Shown piece by piece: positions 9,788 through 17,572 of a DNA stretch of 64,000 nucleotides. The stretch is taken from the NCBI RefSeq assembly GCF_024655635.1, contig NZ_JANLGI010000009.1, positions 1 through 64,000 of the forward strand, given 5' to 3'. A program made the position numbers and the translations under genes. Below the pieces are notes generated by a model. The model had not been told where the DNA came from. It ran no database searches and saw only the letters and a list, made by a program, of their open reading frames with translations. The stretch is from Allobosea sp. 47.2.35 (GTDB lineage: Bacteria; Pseudomonadota; Alphaproteobacteria; Rhizobiales; Beijerinckiaceae). Positions within the stretch are counted from its first letter, which is position 1. Each line of letters opens with the position of its first letter.

Positions 9788-11092
9788 ATGGACAGCAATG
9801 ACAAGCGCCTCGCGGCCCTGCGCCGCCTTCTCGTCGAGGCGCATGAGAAGCTCGGTCTGAAGCTCGGCTTCCGGCTCTGGGACGGCAGCATGGTTCCGGC
9901 CTCCTGGCCGACGGACGGGCTCGCCATCGGCATCGCCGATGCCGGCGTCATGGCGGCACTGATCCGCAAGCCGAAGCTCGACACGCTGCTCAACCTGCAT
10001 GTCGCCGATCGGATCGCGATCCTGAACGGTTCGATCTTCGATCTCGCCACGGCGCGGCCGGAGGGCAAGGTCGGCAAGCTCGCGCGCAACATCCCCAAGA
10101 GCGCCGTGTTCGATGTCGTCAGGCGCTTCTTGTTCGCGCCCGGCACGGCCGAGGCCGCCGTCAGCCATCGCAAGGGCGACGAGATCGCTCGCGACGGCGC
10201 GCCGGCCACCAACAAGGCCAATATCGCCTATCACTACGACGTCTCGAACGATTTCTACCGGCTCTTCCTCGACGAGGAGATGGTCTACACCTGTGCCTAT
10301 TTCACCGAGGATCACGGCGATCTCGAACGCGCCCAGCGCGACAAGCTCGACATGATCTGCCGCAAGCTGCGCCTGCAGCCGGGAGATCGCTTCCTCGATA
10401 TCGGCTGCGGCTGGGGCGCGCTGGTCTGCCATGCCGCCCGCTATTACGGCGTCGAGGCCCACGGCGTGACGCTGGCCGAGGAACAGCTTGCCCTGGCGCG
10501 CGAGAAGGTCGAGAGGCTCGGGCTTCAAGGCAAGGTCACGCTCCATCTCAAGGATTTCACCCAGATGGAGGGGGAGTTCGACAAGGTCTCCTCGATCGGC
10601 ATGTTCGAGCATGTCGGCATCCGCAACCATCCCTCCTATTTCTAGGCGGTGAACCGGCTGCTCAGGCCACGCGGCCTTTATCTGCATCACACGATCTCGC
10701 GCCGCGCCAAGAAGACCGAGAAGGCCTTCAACAAGATGCCGGCGGAGTATCGCGCGCTGGTGCGCTACATCTTCCCCGGCGGGGAGCTCGACCATTTGGG
10801 CATGTCGATCGCCAATCTCGAGCGCCACGGCTTCGAGGTCCATGATGTCGAGGGCTGGCGCGAGCACTACCAGCGCACGACGCGGCTGTGGTGGGAGCGG
10901 CTGGAGGCCAACAAGGCCAAGGCCGAGGCGGAGATCGGCCCGGAGCGGACGCGGATGTGGGCGCTCTATCTCGCGGGCTGTTCGCTCGCCTTCGAGCGCG
11001 GCGGGGCGCTGGTCAACCAGACGCTGGTCTCGAAGCGGCGTAAGGGACCGTCCGGCCTGCCGCTGACGCGCGCAGACCTCTATCGCGCCTGA
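9788..11092 (+). pseudogene. Cyclopropane-fatty-acyl-phospholipid synthase, interrupted by amber codon
   Basis: A full-length CFA synthase/SAM methyltransferase (434 codons) interrupted by one in-frame TAG at 10643-10645. Before it are FDVVRRFLFAPG, HYDVSNDFYRLFLD, YTCAYF and the SAM motif FLDIGCGWGALVC; the frame reads up to NHPSYF. After it the same frame continues AVNRLLRPRGLYLHH through RADLYRA at the natural C-terminus. The stop falls at one aligned residue of the conserved YF-x-AVxR segment, so nothing else is missing. The enzyme would methylenate unsaturated phospholipid acyl chains at the membrane. It could be a recent nonsense mutation, a read error or rare suppression. The 5' fragment alone would lack the C-terminal third. 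Confidence 0.85.
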
Positions 11093-11102
11093 ACAGGCCT
11101 AT

Positions 11103-11168
11103 GGCCGGCTTGCCGCCGGCCTCCCGTATCGCCCTGTCTTGGGGAAATCGCCCGGCCGTTTGCCGGGC
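11103..11168. terminator. Two hairpins between convergent genes
   Basis: GGCCGGC/GCCGGCC (11103-11121, 5-nt loop) and GCCCGGC/GCCGGGC (11150-11168, 5-nt loop) lie between the CFA synthase remnant and the convergent DUF2853 gene. Neither has a long T run, so termination is inferred from position and stem strength. Confidence 0.5.
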
Positions 11169-11175
11169 CAAGGTC

Positions 11176-11493
11176 TTACTTCTTGACGAAGAGATCGAGC
11201 TTTCCGTGATGCTCGGCCAGGAGATAGTAGAAGGTCAGGCGGGATTTGGTCTTGTCGGCCTTCATGTGCTCGCAGATCGCCTTGACGGAGCCGTCGAGGT
11301 CACCGGACTTCAGGCCGAGCTTCTTCTTCAGGAAATTCTCGCGGACGCGATCGAGTTCCGCCGGATCGGAGCAGGCGACGTAGCGGGTGTCGGGTTTGCT
11401 CATCACAAGCGCGTAGGATTTCGACATGCCGGCAAAGGCCGCTTCGTTGAGCGGCTTCTTGGCGAACTTCTTCACGTCGGCAAGATGATCCAT
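11176..11493 (-). CDS. DUF2853 family protein
   Basis: A 105-residue small protein of the DUF2853 family, function unknown. Recognisable segments are the N-terminal LADVKKFAKK, the SYALVMSKPDTRYVACSDP block and RENFLKKKLGL. It is rich in Lys and Ala, predicted alpha-helical, with no signal peptide. An AT-richer 240-bp spacer separates it from the divergent 2-hydroxyacid dehydrogenase; I found no further gene in that spacer. Confidence 0.85.
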   Translation of the reverse strand: MDHLADVKKFAKKPLNEAAFAGMSKSYALVMSKPDTRYVACSDPAELDRVRENFLKKKLGLKSGDLDGSVKAICEHMKADKTKSRLTFYYLLAEHHGKLDLFVKK

Positions 11494-11734
11494 CTGGTAG
11501 CCCCTTCCTGACCCGCACGAGCGTACGGGTGGTTACGTGTCGCGGGCGGAGGTTAACGCGGTTCTTCACAGGGGGCGAGAGGGCAACGCAGGTGATTTCC
11601 AGATTTTGGAACCCCTTCGCCCAATCTTTGGTAGAAGGCGGGGAATGCATGGCGCGGATGGCCGGGCCAACATCAGCATGGGTTGAGCCGGCGCCGATGC
11701 GGTGCTGCGATGCAGCATCTCCCGGAGCACCCTG

Positions 11735-12682
11735 ATGAAGCCGACGATCCTGATGATTCCGCGTCTTGCCGACGATGCGATTGCGAGCCTGAAGCAAAGC
11801 TACACGGTGATCGGGCCGGTCGATGGCGGCGATGCTGCGAGCATCCTCGCTGAGGCGCGAGAAGCCCGCGCGCTGGTGACCTATGGTGGGCTCCGGACCG
11901 ACGATGAACTGATGGCCGCCTTGCCGAAGCTCGAGCTGGTCGCCTGCTACGGCACCGGCATCGAAGGGGTCGATGCCGCCGCAGCCAAGGCGCGGGGCAT
12001 CAAGCTTTGCAATGCCGCCGATGCCAATGCGCGCAGCGTCGCGGAGTTTGCTGTCGGCCTGATGCTCTGTTCCATGCGCGGGATCGGGCGAGGTGATCGG
12101 TTCGTCCGGGAAGGCCTATGGAATCGCCGGGGGATCGAGCCGGTGGCCAACACACCGGACCTTGCCGGCCGGAAGATCGGCATCTACGGGCTCGGGGCCA
12201 TCGGCAGCCGCATCGCGAGCCGGGCAGCGGCCTTCGAGATGGAGGTCGGATATCACAGCCGTTCGCCCAAGCCGGAATTGGGCTATCGCTTCCACGACAG
12301 CCTGCTCGGCCTCGCCGAATGGGCGGATGTGCTCATGATCGCCGTCCGGGCGAGCGCCGAGACGCGCAATGCCGTCAACGAGGCTGTCCTCGACGCGCTC
12401 GGGCCGGAGGGCCATGTCGTGAACATCTCGCGCGGCCTCGTCATCGACGAGGAAGCGCTCTGCGATGCTCTCGAACAGAATCGGATCGCCGGTGCGGCGC
12501 TCGACGTCTTCGCGGCCGAGCCGCATGTGCCTGAGCGCCTGCGCAAGCTCGACAACGTCGTGCTGACGCCGCATATCGCCGCGAGCTCGCAGGATGCCAA
12601 GAAAGCCCAGCTGCGCACGCTGCTGGGGAATCTCGAAGCGTTCTTCGCCGGCCGGGCGATGCCTTCGGCCGTGGCACTCTGA
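11735..12682 (+). CDS. D-isomer-specific 2-hydroxyacid dehydrogenase
   Basis: A 315-residue NAD(P)-dependent oxidoreductase of the glyoxylate/hydroxypyruvate/phosphoglycerate dehydrogenase superfamily. The Rossmann motif GLGAIG is at 152-157. The substrate domain has VACYGTGIEGVD, and the catalytic Arg, Glu and His appear in NISRGLVIDEEAL, AAEPHVPERL and LTPHIAASS. It converts 2-oxoacids to D-2-hydroxyacids or the reverse; the substrate is not deducible. The ATG at 11735 follows a CCCGGAGCACC ribosome site. It meets the convergent L,D-transpeptidase gene with a 4-nt gap. Confidence 0.92.
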   Translation: MKPTILMIPRLADDAIASLKQSYTVIGPVDGGDAASILAEAREARALVTYGGLRTDDELMAALPKLELVACYGTGIEGVDAAAAKARGIKLCNAADANARSVAEFAVGLMLCSMRGIGRGDRFVREGLWNRRGIEPVANTPDLAGRKIGIYGLGAIGSRIASRAAAFEMEVGYHSRSPKPELGYRFHDSLLGLAEWADVLMIAVRASAETRNAVNEAVLDALGPEGHVVNISRGLVIDEEALCDALEQNRIAGAALDVFAAEPHVPERLRKLDNVVLTPHIAASSQDAKKAQLRTLLGNLEAFFAGRAMPSAVAL

Positions 12683-12686
12683 CGTA

Positions 12687-13199
12687 TCAGGGCAGGACGA
12701 CGACCGGCGTGCCCATCCGTACGCGGGCATAGAGGTCGATCACGTCCTGGTTGTGCATGCGGAAGCAGCCATAGGACGCCGCGGTGCCGATCGTGTTCGG
12801 CATGTTGGTGCCGTGGATGGCGTATTGCCCGGTCGGGCCGAGCCCGATGACGCGTGCGCCCATCGGGTTGCGGGGCGAGCCGCCGGGGATGACGTCGGGC
12901 AGGCGGGGATTGTCGCGCCTGACCTCGGCCGGCGGGCTCCAGGCCGGATCGACCTGCAATTCCTCGACATATTTGACGCCGCGCCACTGCTTGCCGGCCT
13001 TGCCGACGGCCACGGTATAGCGGATCGCCTCGCCGGGCGCGGTGACGAAGTAGAGTTTCCTCTCGCCGGTGCGGATCACGATGGTGCCGGGGTCGAAGCG
13101 CCCGTCGCGCATTCCGACGATCTCGCGCGCCTGTACCGGCGGTGCGGCCGCGCTGGCAGCCGACAGGGCGATGATGGCAAGGGCGACATGTCTGAGCAT
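12687..13199 (-). CDS. L,D-transpeptidase (YkuD domain), secreted
   Basis: A 170-residue periplasmic L,D-transpeptidase. Residues 1-24 form a signal peptide ending in an AQA/VQA-like site. The YkuD domain carries the catalytic motif HGTNMPNTIG (His129) followed by SYGCFRMHN (Cys145). Such enzymes make 3-3 peptidoglycan cross-links or attach outer-membrane proteins to peptidoglycan. An extra GGSPRNPMGARVIGLG segment is typical of the family. The gene starts at ATG 13199 and its ribosome-binding site is in the 3' arm of a perfect hairpin, which suggests post-transcriptional control. Confidence 0.95.
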   Translation of the reverse strand: MLRHVALAIIALSAASAAAPPVQAREIVGMRDGRFDPGTIVIRTGERKLYFVTAPGEAIRYTVAVGKAGKQWRGVKYVEELQVDPAWSPPAEVRRDNPRLPDVIPGGSPRNPMGARVIGLGPTGQYAIHGTNMPNTIGTAASYGCFRMHNQDVIDLYARVRMGTPVVVLP

Positions 13200-13205
13200 G
13201 GTCGG

Positions 13206-13232
13206 AACTCCCGCTGGAAATTGGCGGGAGTT
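13206..13232 (-). promoter_or_regulatory. Hairpin occluding the L,D-transpeptidase ribosome site
   Basis: On the minus strand AACTCCCGC, a 9-nt loop and GCGGGAGTT form a perfect 9-bp stem. The 3' arm contains GGGAG, 8 nt before the ATG at 13199. The stem would therefore mask the Shine-Dalgarno sequence in the mRNA. Regulation by temperature, protein or small RNA is possible; a transcriptional operator would look the same. Confidence 0.6.
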
Positions 13233-13277
13233 GTGGCGCCGTAGCCGTGAAGCGGGGGTTGAGCGATATGGTGAAGG

Positions 13278-13298
13278 GGCGATTCAGGATGAATCGCC
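13278..13298 (-). terminator. Hairpin after hmuV
   Basis: GGCGATTC/GAATCGCC with a 5-nt loop forms a perfect 8-bp stem 15 nt beyond the hmuV stop on the minus strand. No T run follows, so it may be a processing or Rho-linked end rather than an intrinsic terminator. Confidence 0.55.
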
Positions 13299-13312
13299 GA
13301 TGAACCAGCGCT

Positions 13313-14137
13313 TTAGGCCGCCGGCCGGGCGCGATGCTGCTGCGGCAGCAGGAAGGGCAGGCCGGGGGCGGGTGCGCGGCTCAACGTGAGGTCGACCTTG
13401 AAGACCTGGCGCAGCAGGGCGTCGTCCAGGGTCTTCGCGGGGGGACCCTGCGCGATGATGTGGCCCTGATCCATCACGACGAGATGGTCCGCATAGGTCA
13501 CCGCGAGGTTGAGATCGTGCAGCACGATCAGGACCGCAACGCCGCGAGCAGCGATGCTGCGGGCCATGTCGAGCAGGGCGAGCTGGTGGCAGAGATCGAG
13601 GCTGGCGATCGGCTCGTCGAGGAAGAGCACCTGCCGCTCGGCGATGCTGCGGCCGGCTTCGAGCTGGCAGAGCACCCGGGCGAACTGCACGCGCTGCTGT
13701 TCGCCGCCGGAGAGCGTCTGATAGCGCCGGCCGGCGAGGTCGATGACGCCGGCGGCGGCAAGGCTTTCGGCGACGATAGCCTCGCGCCGCTGGCGCGTAA
13801 GCGCGCGGCCGATGCCGTCGACGCCGAGGCTCGCGACCTCGTAGACGCTGAAGGGGAAGACGAGGCGGGCATGCTGGGCCATGACCGAGCGCAGGCAGGC
13901 GAGGCGCCAGGCGGGGATTGCTCTGAGCGGCTCACCGGCGATGCGGATCTCGCCGACGGCCGGCTTGATCTCGCCGGTCAGGAGCTTGAGCAGGGTCGAT
14001 TTGCCGGCGCCGTTGGGGCCGATCAGGATCGTGGTCGTGCCGCCGGCCAGTTGTAGGTCGGCATTGGCCACGAGCTTGCGTCCGCTCGCGAGAAAGCTGA
14101 CGCCATGGCCGGAGAGGATCGGGTTCGATTCAGACAT
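13313..14137 (-). CDS. hmuV: Hemin ABC importer ATPase HmuV
   Basis: A 274-residue cytoplasmic ATPase of the heme importer. Walker A is GPNGAGKST at residues 40-48, the ABC signature is LSGGEQQRVQF, and Walker B is VLFLDEPIASLDL. The HDLNLAVTYADH switch-histidine segment is typical of FecCD-partner ATPases. It starts 8 nt inside the end of hmuU, so hmuT-hmuU-hmuV are translationally coupled. The identification as heme-specific rests on the locus (HmuQ and HutX opposite). Confidence 0.93.
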   Translation of the reverse strand: MSESNPILSGHGVSFLASGRKLVANADLQLAGGTTTILIGPNGAGKSTLLKLLTGEIKPAVGEIRIAGEPLRAIPAWRLACLRSVMAQHARLVFPFSVYEVASLGVDGIGRALTRQRREAIVAESLAAAGVIDLAGRRYQTLSGGEQQRVQFARVLCQLEAGRSIAERQVLFLDEPIASLDLCHQLALLDMARSIAARGVAVLIVLHDLNLAVTYADHLVVMDQGHIIAQGPPAKTLDDALLRQVFKVDLTLSRAPAPGLPFLLPQQHRARPAA

Positions 14138-15236
14138 CGATCAGGCTCGTGCGGCGCAGCAGTAGCCAGAGGAAGAAGGGCGCGCCGATCGTAGCGGTGA
14201 CGATGCCGATCGGCAGCTCCGCCGGGACGACGATGAGACGGGCGACGATATCGGCGCCGACCAGCAGCATCGCTCCGCCGAGCGCCGAGAGTGGCAGCAA
14301 CAGACGGTGATCCGGGCCGACCGAAAGCCGGATCAGGTGCGGCACGACGATGCCGACGAAGCCGACCATGCCGGCCGAGGCGACGCTGGCGCCGACGGCA
14401 AGCGCGACCAGCAGGATCGCCAGCGCCTTGATGCGCTGGACGGGGATGCCGAGATGATAGGCTTCAGCTTCTCCAAGCATCAGCCCGTTCAGGCCGCGCG
14501 CCAGCAGCGGCATCAGCAGGAGCAGCGGCAGGATGATCGGCGCGACCACGGAGAGCTTCGTCCAGCTCGCGCCGCCGAGGCTGCCCAGCGACCAGAAGGT
14601 CAGATCGCGCAACTGCCGGTCGTCCGAGATGAAGGAGAGCAGGCCGGTGAGAGCGCCCGCCATGGCGCCGAGCGCGACACCCGCAAGCAGCATGGTCGCG
14701 ACGGAAGTCCGGCCGCCGCGGGTCGAGATCAGATAGAGCGCGAGCGTCGTGACCAGGCCCCCGCAGAAGGCCCCGATGGGAAGAGCGGCGAAGGGCAGCT
14801 TCATCATGGTGCCGGCGAGGAAACGGTCGCCGAGGACGATCGTGGCAGCCGCTGCGAGGCCGGCGCCGCTGGACACGCCGACGAGGCCGGGATCGGCGAG
14901 CGGATTGCGGAACAGGCCCTGCATCAACGCACCGGATACGGCGAGGCCCGCGCCGACAAGGAGGCCGAGAAGCACGCGCGGCAAGCGGATGTTGAGCACG
15001 ACGAGCACGTCGCGCCCTTCGAGCAGGCTCGTGTCCCCTGTCAGGCGTGCCATCAGGATTTCGGCGACGCGGCCTGGGGCGATTGGGATCGCCCCCTGGC
15101 CGATGGCGACGATGGTCAGGAGCAGACAGGCCAGCGTGAGCCCGGCAACGGCGAGCAGGCCGGTGCGGCGCCGGCCCGCGATCAGCGTCGTCAGGGTTGT
15201 CGTGGCCACGGTCGGGGACGGTGCCGCGAGGGTCAC
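14130..15236 (-). CDS. hmuU: Hemin ABC importer permease HmuU
   Basis: A 368-residue FecCD-family permease with about ten TM helices. Family landmarks are LPRVLLGLLVGAGLAVSGAL, MQGLFRNPLADPGLVGVSSG and the cytoplasmic coupling region GMVGFVGIVVPHLIR. It forms the transmembrane channel for heme together with HmuV. The start codon is GTG at 15236, overlapping the hmuT stop in GTGA. Its C-terminus overlaps hmuV by 8 nt. Confidence 0.93.
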   Translation of the reverse strand: MTLAAPSPTVATTTLTTLIAGRRRTGLLAVAGLTLACLLLTIVAIGQGAIPIAPGRVAEILMARLTGDTSLLEGRDVLVVLNIRLPRVLLGLLVGAGLAVSGALMQGLFRNPLADPGLVGVSSGAGLAAAATIVLGDRFLAGTMMKLPFAALPIGAFCGGLVTTLALYLISTRGGRTSVATMLLAGVALGAMAGALTGLLSFISDDRQLRDLTFWSLGSLGGASWTKLSVVAPIILPLLLLMPLLARGLNGLMLGEAEAYHLGIPVQRIKALAILLVALAVGASVASAGMVGFVGIVVPHLIRLSVGPDHRLLLPLSALGGAMLLVGADIVARLIVVPAELPIGIVTATIGAPFFLWLLLRRTSLIDV

Positions 15237-16183
15237 GGGGCGGCGGCGGTCTTGAGCGGCGGGATGGCGGCTTCCGGATAGATCGCGGCCATCAGGTCGC
15301 GCGCGGCCATCGGCGTGCGCGGGCCGAAGCCGAGCAGGTAGAGCCCGTCCATATGGACCAGCCGCTTGCCGGTCGCGGCGGGCGTCTGGGAGAAGGCGGG
15401 CATCGCGAAGAGCTCGTCCGGCGTGGTGTTATGGGCGCTGCTGTTGCGCATCATCAGCACCATGTCGGGGGCCGCAGCGGCGATAGCCTCGTCGGTCATC
15501 GGCTTGTAGCCCTCGATGGCGTCGGCGACATTGATGCCGCCAGCGAGGTTGATGATGCCGTCGGCCGAGCTGTTGCGGCCGCCGACCATGGCGCGGCCGT
15601 TCTGCAGGGAGAGCAGGAAGAGGATGCGCTTCTTCTTGGCGATGCCGGCACGCAGCGTCGCGAGTTCGTCGAAACGGGCCTTGGTCTGCGCGGCCAGACG
15701 CTCGGCCGGAGCCCCGGCGCCGATCGCTGCGCCGATCGCTGCGATCTTGGAGCTTACGCCTTCGGGAGTCAGGCCATCATTGATGCGGGCGATCTTTACG
15801 CCGGATTCGTTCAGCAACGACACTGCGTCCGGCGGGCCGGCGCCGTCGATCAGCATGATCAGCGTGGGCTTCAGCGAGAGGACGCCCTCGGCCGAGAGCG
15901 CGCGGACATAACCGACATTGGCCTTCTGCTTCAGCGCTTCCGGCGGAAACTGGCTGGTCGAGTCGACGCCGACGATGCGGTCCTGCAGGCCGAGCGCGTA
16001 GATCACTTCGGTGATGACGCCGCCGGCGACGACGATGCGATCCGGTGTCTGGGCCAGCGCCGCCATCGGCAGGGCGCGCGAGAGGCCGAGGCCGAACGCA
16101 CCCCAGGCGAGAGCCGCCGTGAAGGTGCGGCGGTTCGGCTGCCGGAGGCCGCGATGCGCTTCGGTGATGCGCGAGCCAGACAT
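15233..16183 (-). CDS. hmuT: Hemin-binding periplasmic protein HmuT
   Basis: A 316-residue periplasmic binding protein of the heme/siderophore class. An N-terminal signal, possibly Tat-like, runs to about residue 45 (NRRTFTAALAWGAFGLGL). The two-lobed PBP domain starts RIVVAGGVITEVIYALG, and a conserved Y-P-A lobe junction is at the C-terminal end. It delivers heme to HmuUV. The ATG at 16183 has a TGGAG ribosome site 8 nt upstream. It opens the operon on one side of an AT-rich control region. Confidence 0.92.
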   Translation of the reverse strand: MSGSRITEAHRGLRQPNRRTFTAALAWGAFGLGLSRALPMAALAQTPDRIVVAGGVITEVIYALGLQDRIVGVDSTSQFPPEALKQKANVGYVRALSAEGVLSLKPTLIMLIDGAGPPDAVSLLNESGVKIARINDGLTPEGVSSKIAAIGAAIGAGAPAERLAAQTKARFDELATLRAGIAKKKRILFLLSLQNGRAMVGGRNSSADGIINLAGGINVADAIEGYKPMTDEAIAAAAPDMVLMMRNSSAHNTTPDELFAMPAFSQTPAATGKRLVHMDGLYLLGFGPRTPMAARDLMAAIYPEAAIPPLKTAAAP

Positions 16184-16548
16184 ATCGCAACTCCATTCAG
16201 GCGCAGACGGATGCTTTCCCGCTGCGAGTGCTCAAGCAAGAAGGCCGCAGTCAGTTTAAAATGATTCCATTCAAAGTAGATCCTTGTTTTTAATTATTCA
16301 AAACAAAGATCTCTTTGCGATATTATTGACGCTGATATTAGCCTTTACTACAAGGGGTCAAGGGCAACGCAACGCGTCGCCGACCTTCTCGGCAGCGACC
16401 GCGCCGGGCGGCCGGTTGTCGGTCGTGCGCATGTTCCGGCCGAGCCCTCTTCGACAGAGACGGTTGACCGGGATTGCGATTGCCCGCCCGCTTCGGCGGT
16501 ATCGTTCGTTTCCGCCGTTCTCCGGCGCGTCAGATGCAGGGTTTTTCG
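16184..16548. promoter_or_regulatory. Divergent heme-locus control region with candidate Irr/Fur-type site
   Basis: This 365-bp gap between hmuT and hmuQ holds no gene I can support. Its first half is strikingly AT-rich. TTTAAAAT-G-ATTCCATT at 16255-16271 resembles an iron-control (Irr) element: the left half fits fully and the right half fits 5 of 8 from memory. TTGTTTT (16284-16290) and AAAACAA (16300-16306) form a 7-bp inverted repeat. The second half is GC-rich and featureless; a small HmuP-like gene was looked for and not seen. Confidence 0.55.
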
Positions 16549-16896
16549 ATGTTCATCGCCATGAATCGCTTCAAGGTCGTCAAGGGCGAGGAAGCCGCCT
16601 TCGAGACGGTCTGGTCCTCGCGCAAGAGCCGGCTCGACGAGATGCCGGGCTTCCTCTCCTTCCACCTGCTGAAGGGGCCGGAGAAGGAGGATCACACCCT
16701 CTACTCCTCCCATACGAGCTGGGCCTCGAAGGAGGACTTCACGGCCTGGACCAAGTCCGAGCAGTTCCGCGAGTCGCATCGCAGTGCCGGCCAGCCGCGT
16801 CCGAAGCCGATGTATCTCGGACATCCCGAGTTCGAGGGCTTCGAGACCGTGCTGAGCGAGAGCAATCCGCATCTGCCCCGCCAGGCCGCCGAGTGA
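16549..16896 (+). CDS. hmuQ: Heme-degrading monooxygenase, HmuQ/IsdG type
   Basis: A 115-residue antibiotic-biosynthesis-monooxygenase-fold protein. It begins MFIAMNRFKVVKGEEAAFE and contains LDEMPGFLSFHLLKG and YSSHTSWASKEDFTAW, which match rhizobial heme oxygenase HmuQ/HmuD and IsdG relatives. It would open the heme ring in the cytosol and release iron. The ATG at 16549 follows an AGGG at about 8 nt; an in-frame ATG at 16534 would add five residues. It is 12 nt upstream of hutX and divergent from hmuTUV, so import and breakdown share a control region. Confidence 0.87.
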   Translation: MFIAMNRFKVVKGEEAAFETVWSSRKSRLDEMPGFLSFHLLKGPEKEDHTLYSSHTSWASKEDFTAWTKSEQFRESHRSAGQPRPKPMYLGHPEFEGFETVLSESNPHLPRQAAE

Positions 16897-16908
16897 GGCC
16901 TTAAGCCA

Positions 16909-17430
16909 ATGACGACCGCCGACACCATCGCGCAGGCTCCGATCGAGCATGCGCGCTCCCTGCTCGCCGCCAAGCCGGATGGCCTGATCGAAGCGATCGC
17001 GCGCGAAGCGAGGATCTCGACGCGCGCCGTGCTCGAGCTTCTCCCCGCGGCGCAGCGCCAGCTCGTGGCGCCCGAGCGCTTCGAGGATGTCTGGAAGGAG
17101 CTCGCCACCTGGGGCACGGTGCTCTTCCTGATGCACACGCCCGACATCGTGCTGGAATGCGAGGGATCGCTGCCGGTCGGCAGCTTCGGCCATGGCTATT
17201 ACAATATCCATGGTGACAGCCCGATCGGCGGGCACATCAAGGCCGAGAACTGCCGAGCGATCTATCTGGTCGACCGCTCGACGGCGCAAGGCCGGCGCGC
17301 CTGCTCGGTGCAGTTCTTCAACGGCTCCGGCGAGGTGATGTTCAAGGTCTTCGTGCGGCGCGATGCCGCGCGCGAACTGCTGGCCGACCAGCTGGCGCGG
17401 TTCGAGGCGCTCAAGAGGACCTTCGCCTGA
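16909..17430 (+). CDS. hutX: Heme utilization cytosolic carrier HutX/HuvX
   Basis: A 173-residue cytosolic heme-trafficking protein of the HutX/HuvX/HugX family, related to the ChuX fold. Segments include EDVWKELATWGTVLFLMHTPDIVLE, the GSFGHGYYNIHGDSPIGGHI core and VQFFNGSGEVMFKVFVRRD. It likely receives heme from HmuTUV and passes it to HmuQ, encoded 12 nt upstream. It is the last gene of this short operon; a hairpin follows at 17462-17489. Confidence 0.9.
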   Translation: MTTADTIAQAPIEHARSLLAAKPDGLIEAIAREARISTRAVLELLPAAQRQLVAPERFEDVWKELATWGTVLFLMHTPDIVLECEGSLPVGSFGHGYYNIHGDSPIGGHIKAENCRAIYLVDRSTAQGRRACSVQFFNGSGEVMFKVFVRRDAARELLADQLARFEALKRTFA

Positions 17431-17461
17431 GCCCCAAAAAAACCGAGATGGTGCGGCTCAT

Positions 17462-17489
17462 GCATCGCGTGGCGCAAGCCGCGCGATGC
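17462..17489 (+). terminator. Perfect hairpin after hutX
   Basis: GCATCGCG (17462-17469) and CGCGATGC (17482-17489) form a perfect 8-bp stem with a 12-nt loop, 32 nt after the hutX stop and 84 nt before the flippase-like gene. There is no T run, so it may end transcription weakly or lie in the leader of the next gene. Confidence 0.45.
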
Positions 17490-17572
17490 GGGTATTGATC
17501 ACTGGCCATGAGCGGGATTCATCATTCGTTAACCATGCGGGCGCAGCCTTCGCGGCTGAAGGCCTGTCGGCC

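Noticed and set aside
16310..16545. Possible small HmuP-like gene in the heme control region
   Set aside because: No frame there shows the HmuP-type conserved core, and the start codons lack ribosome sites.
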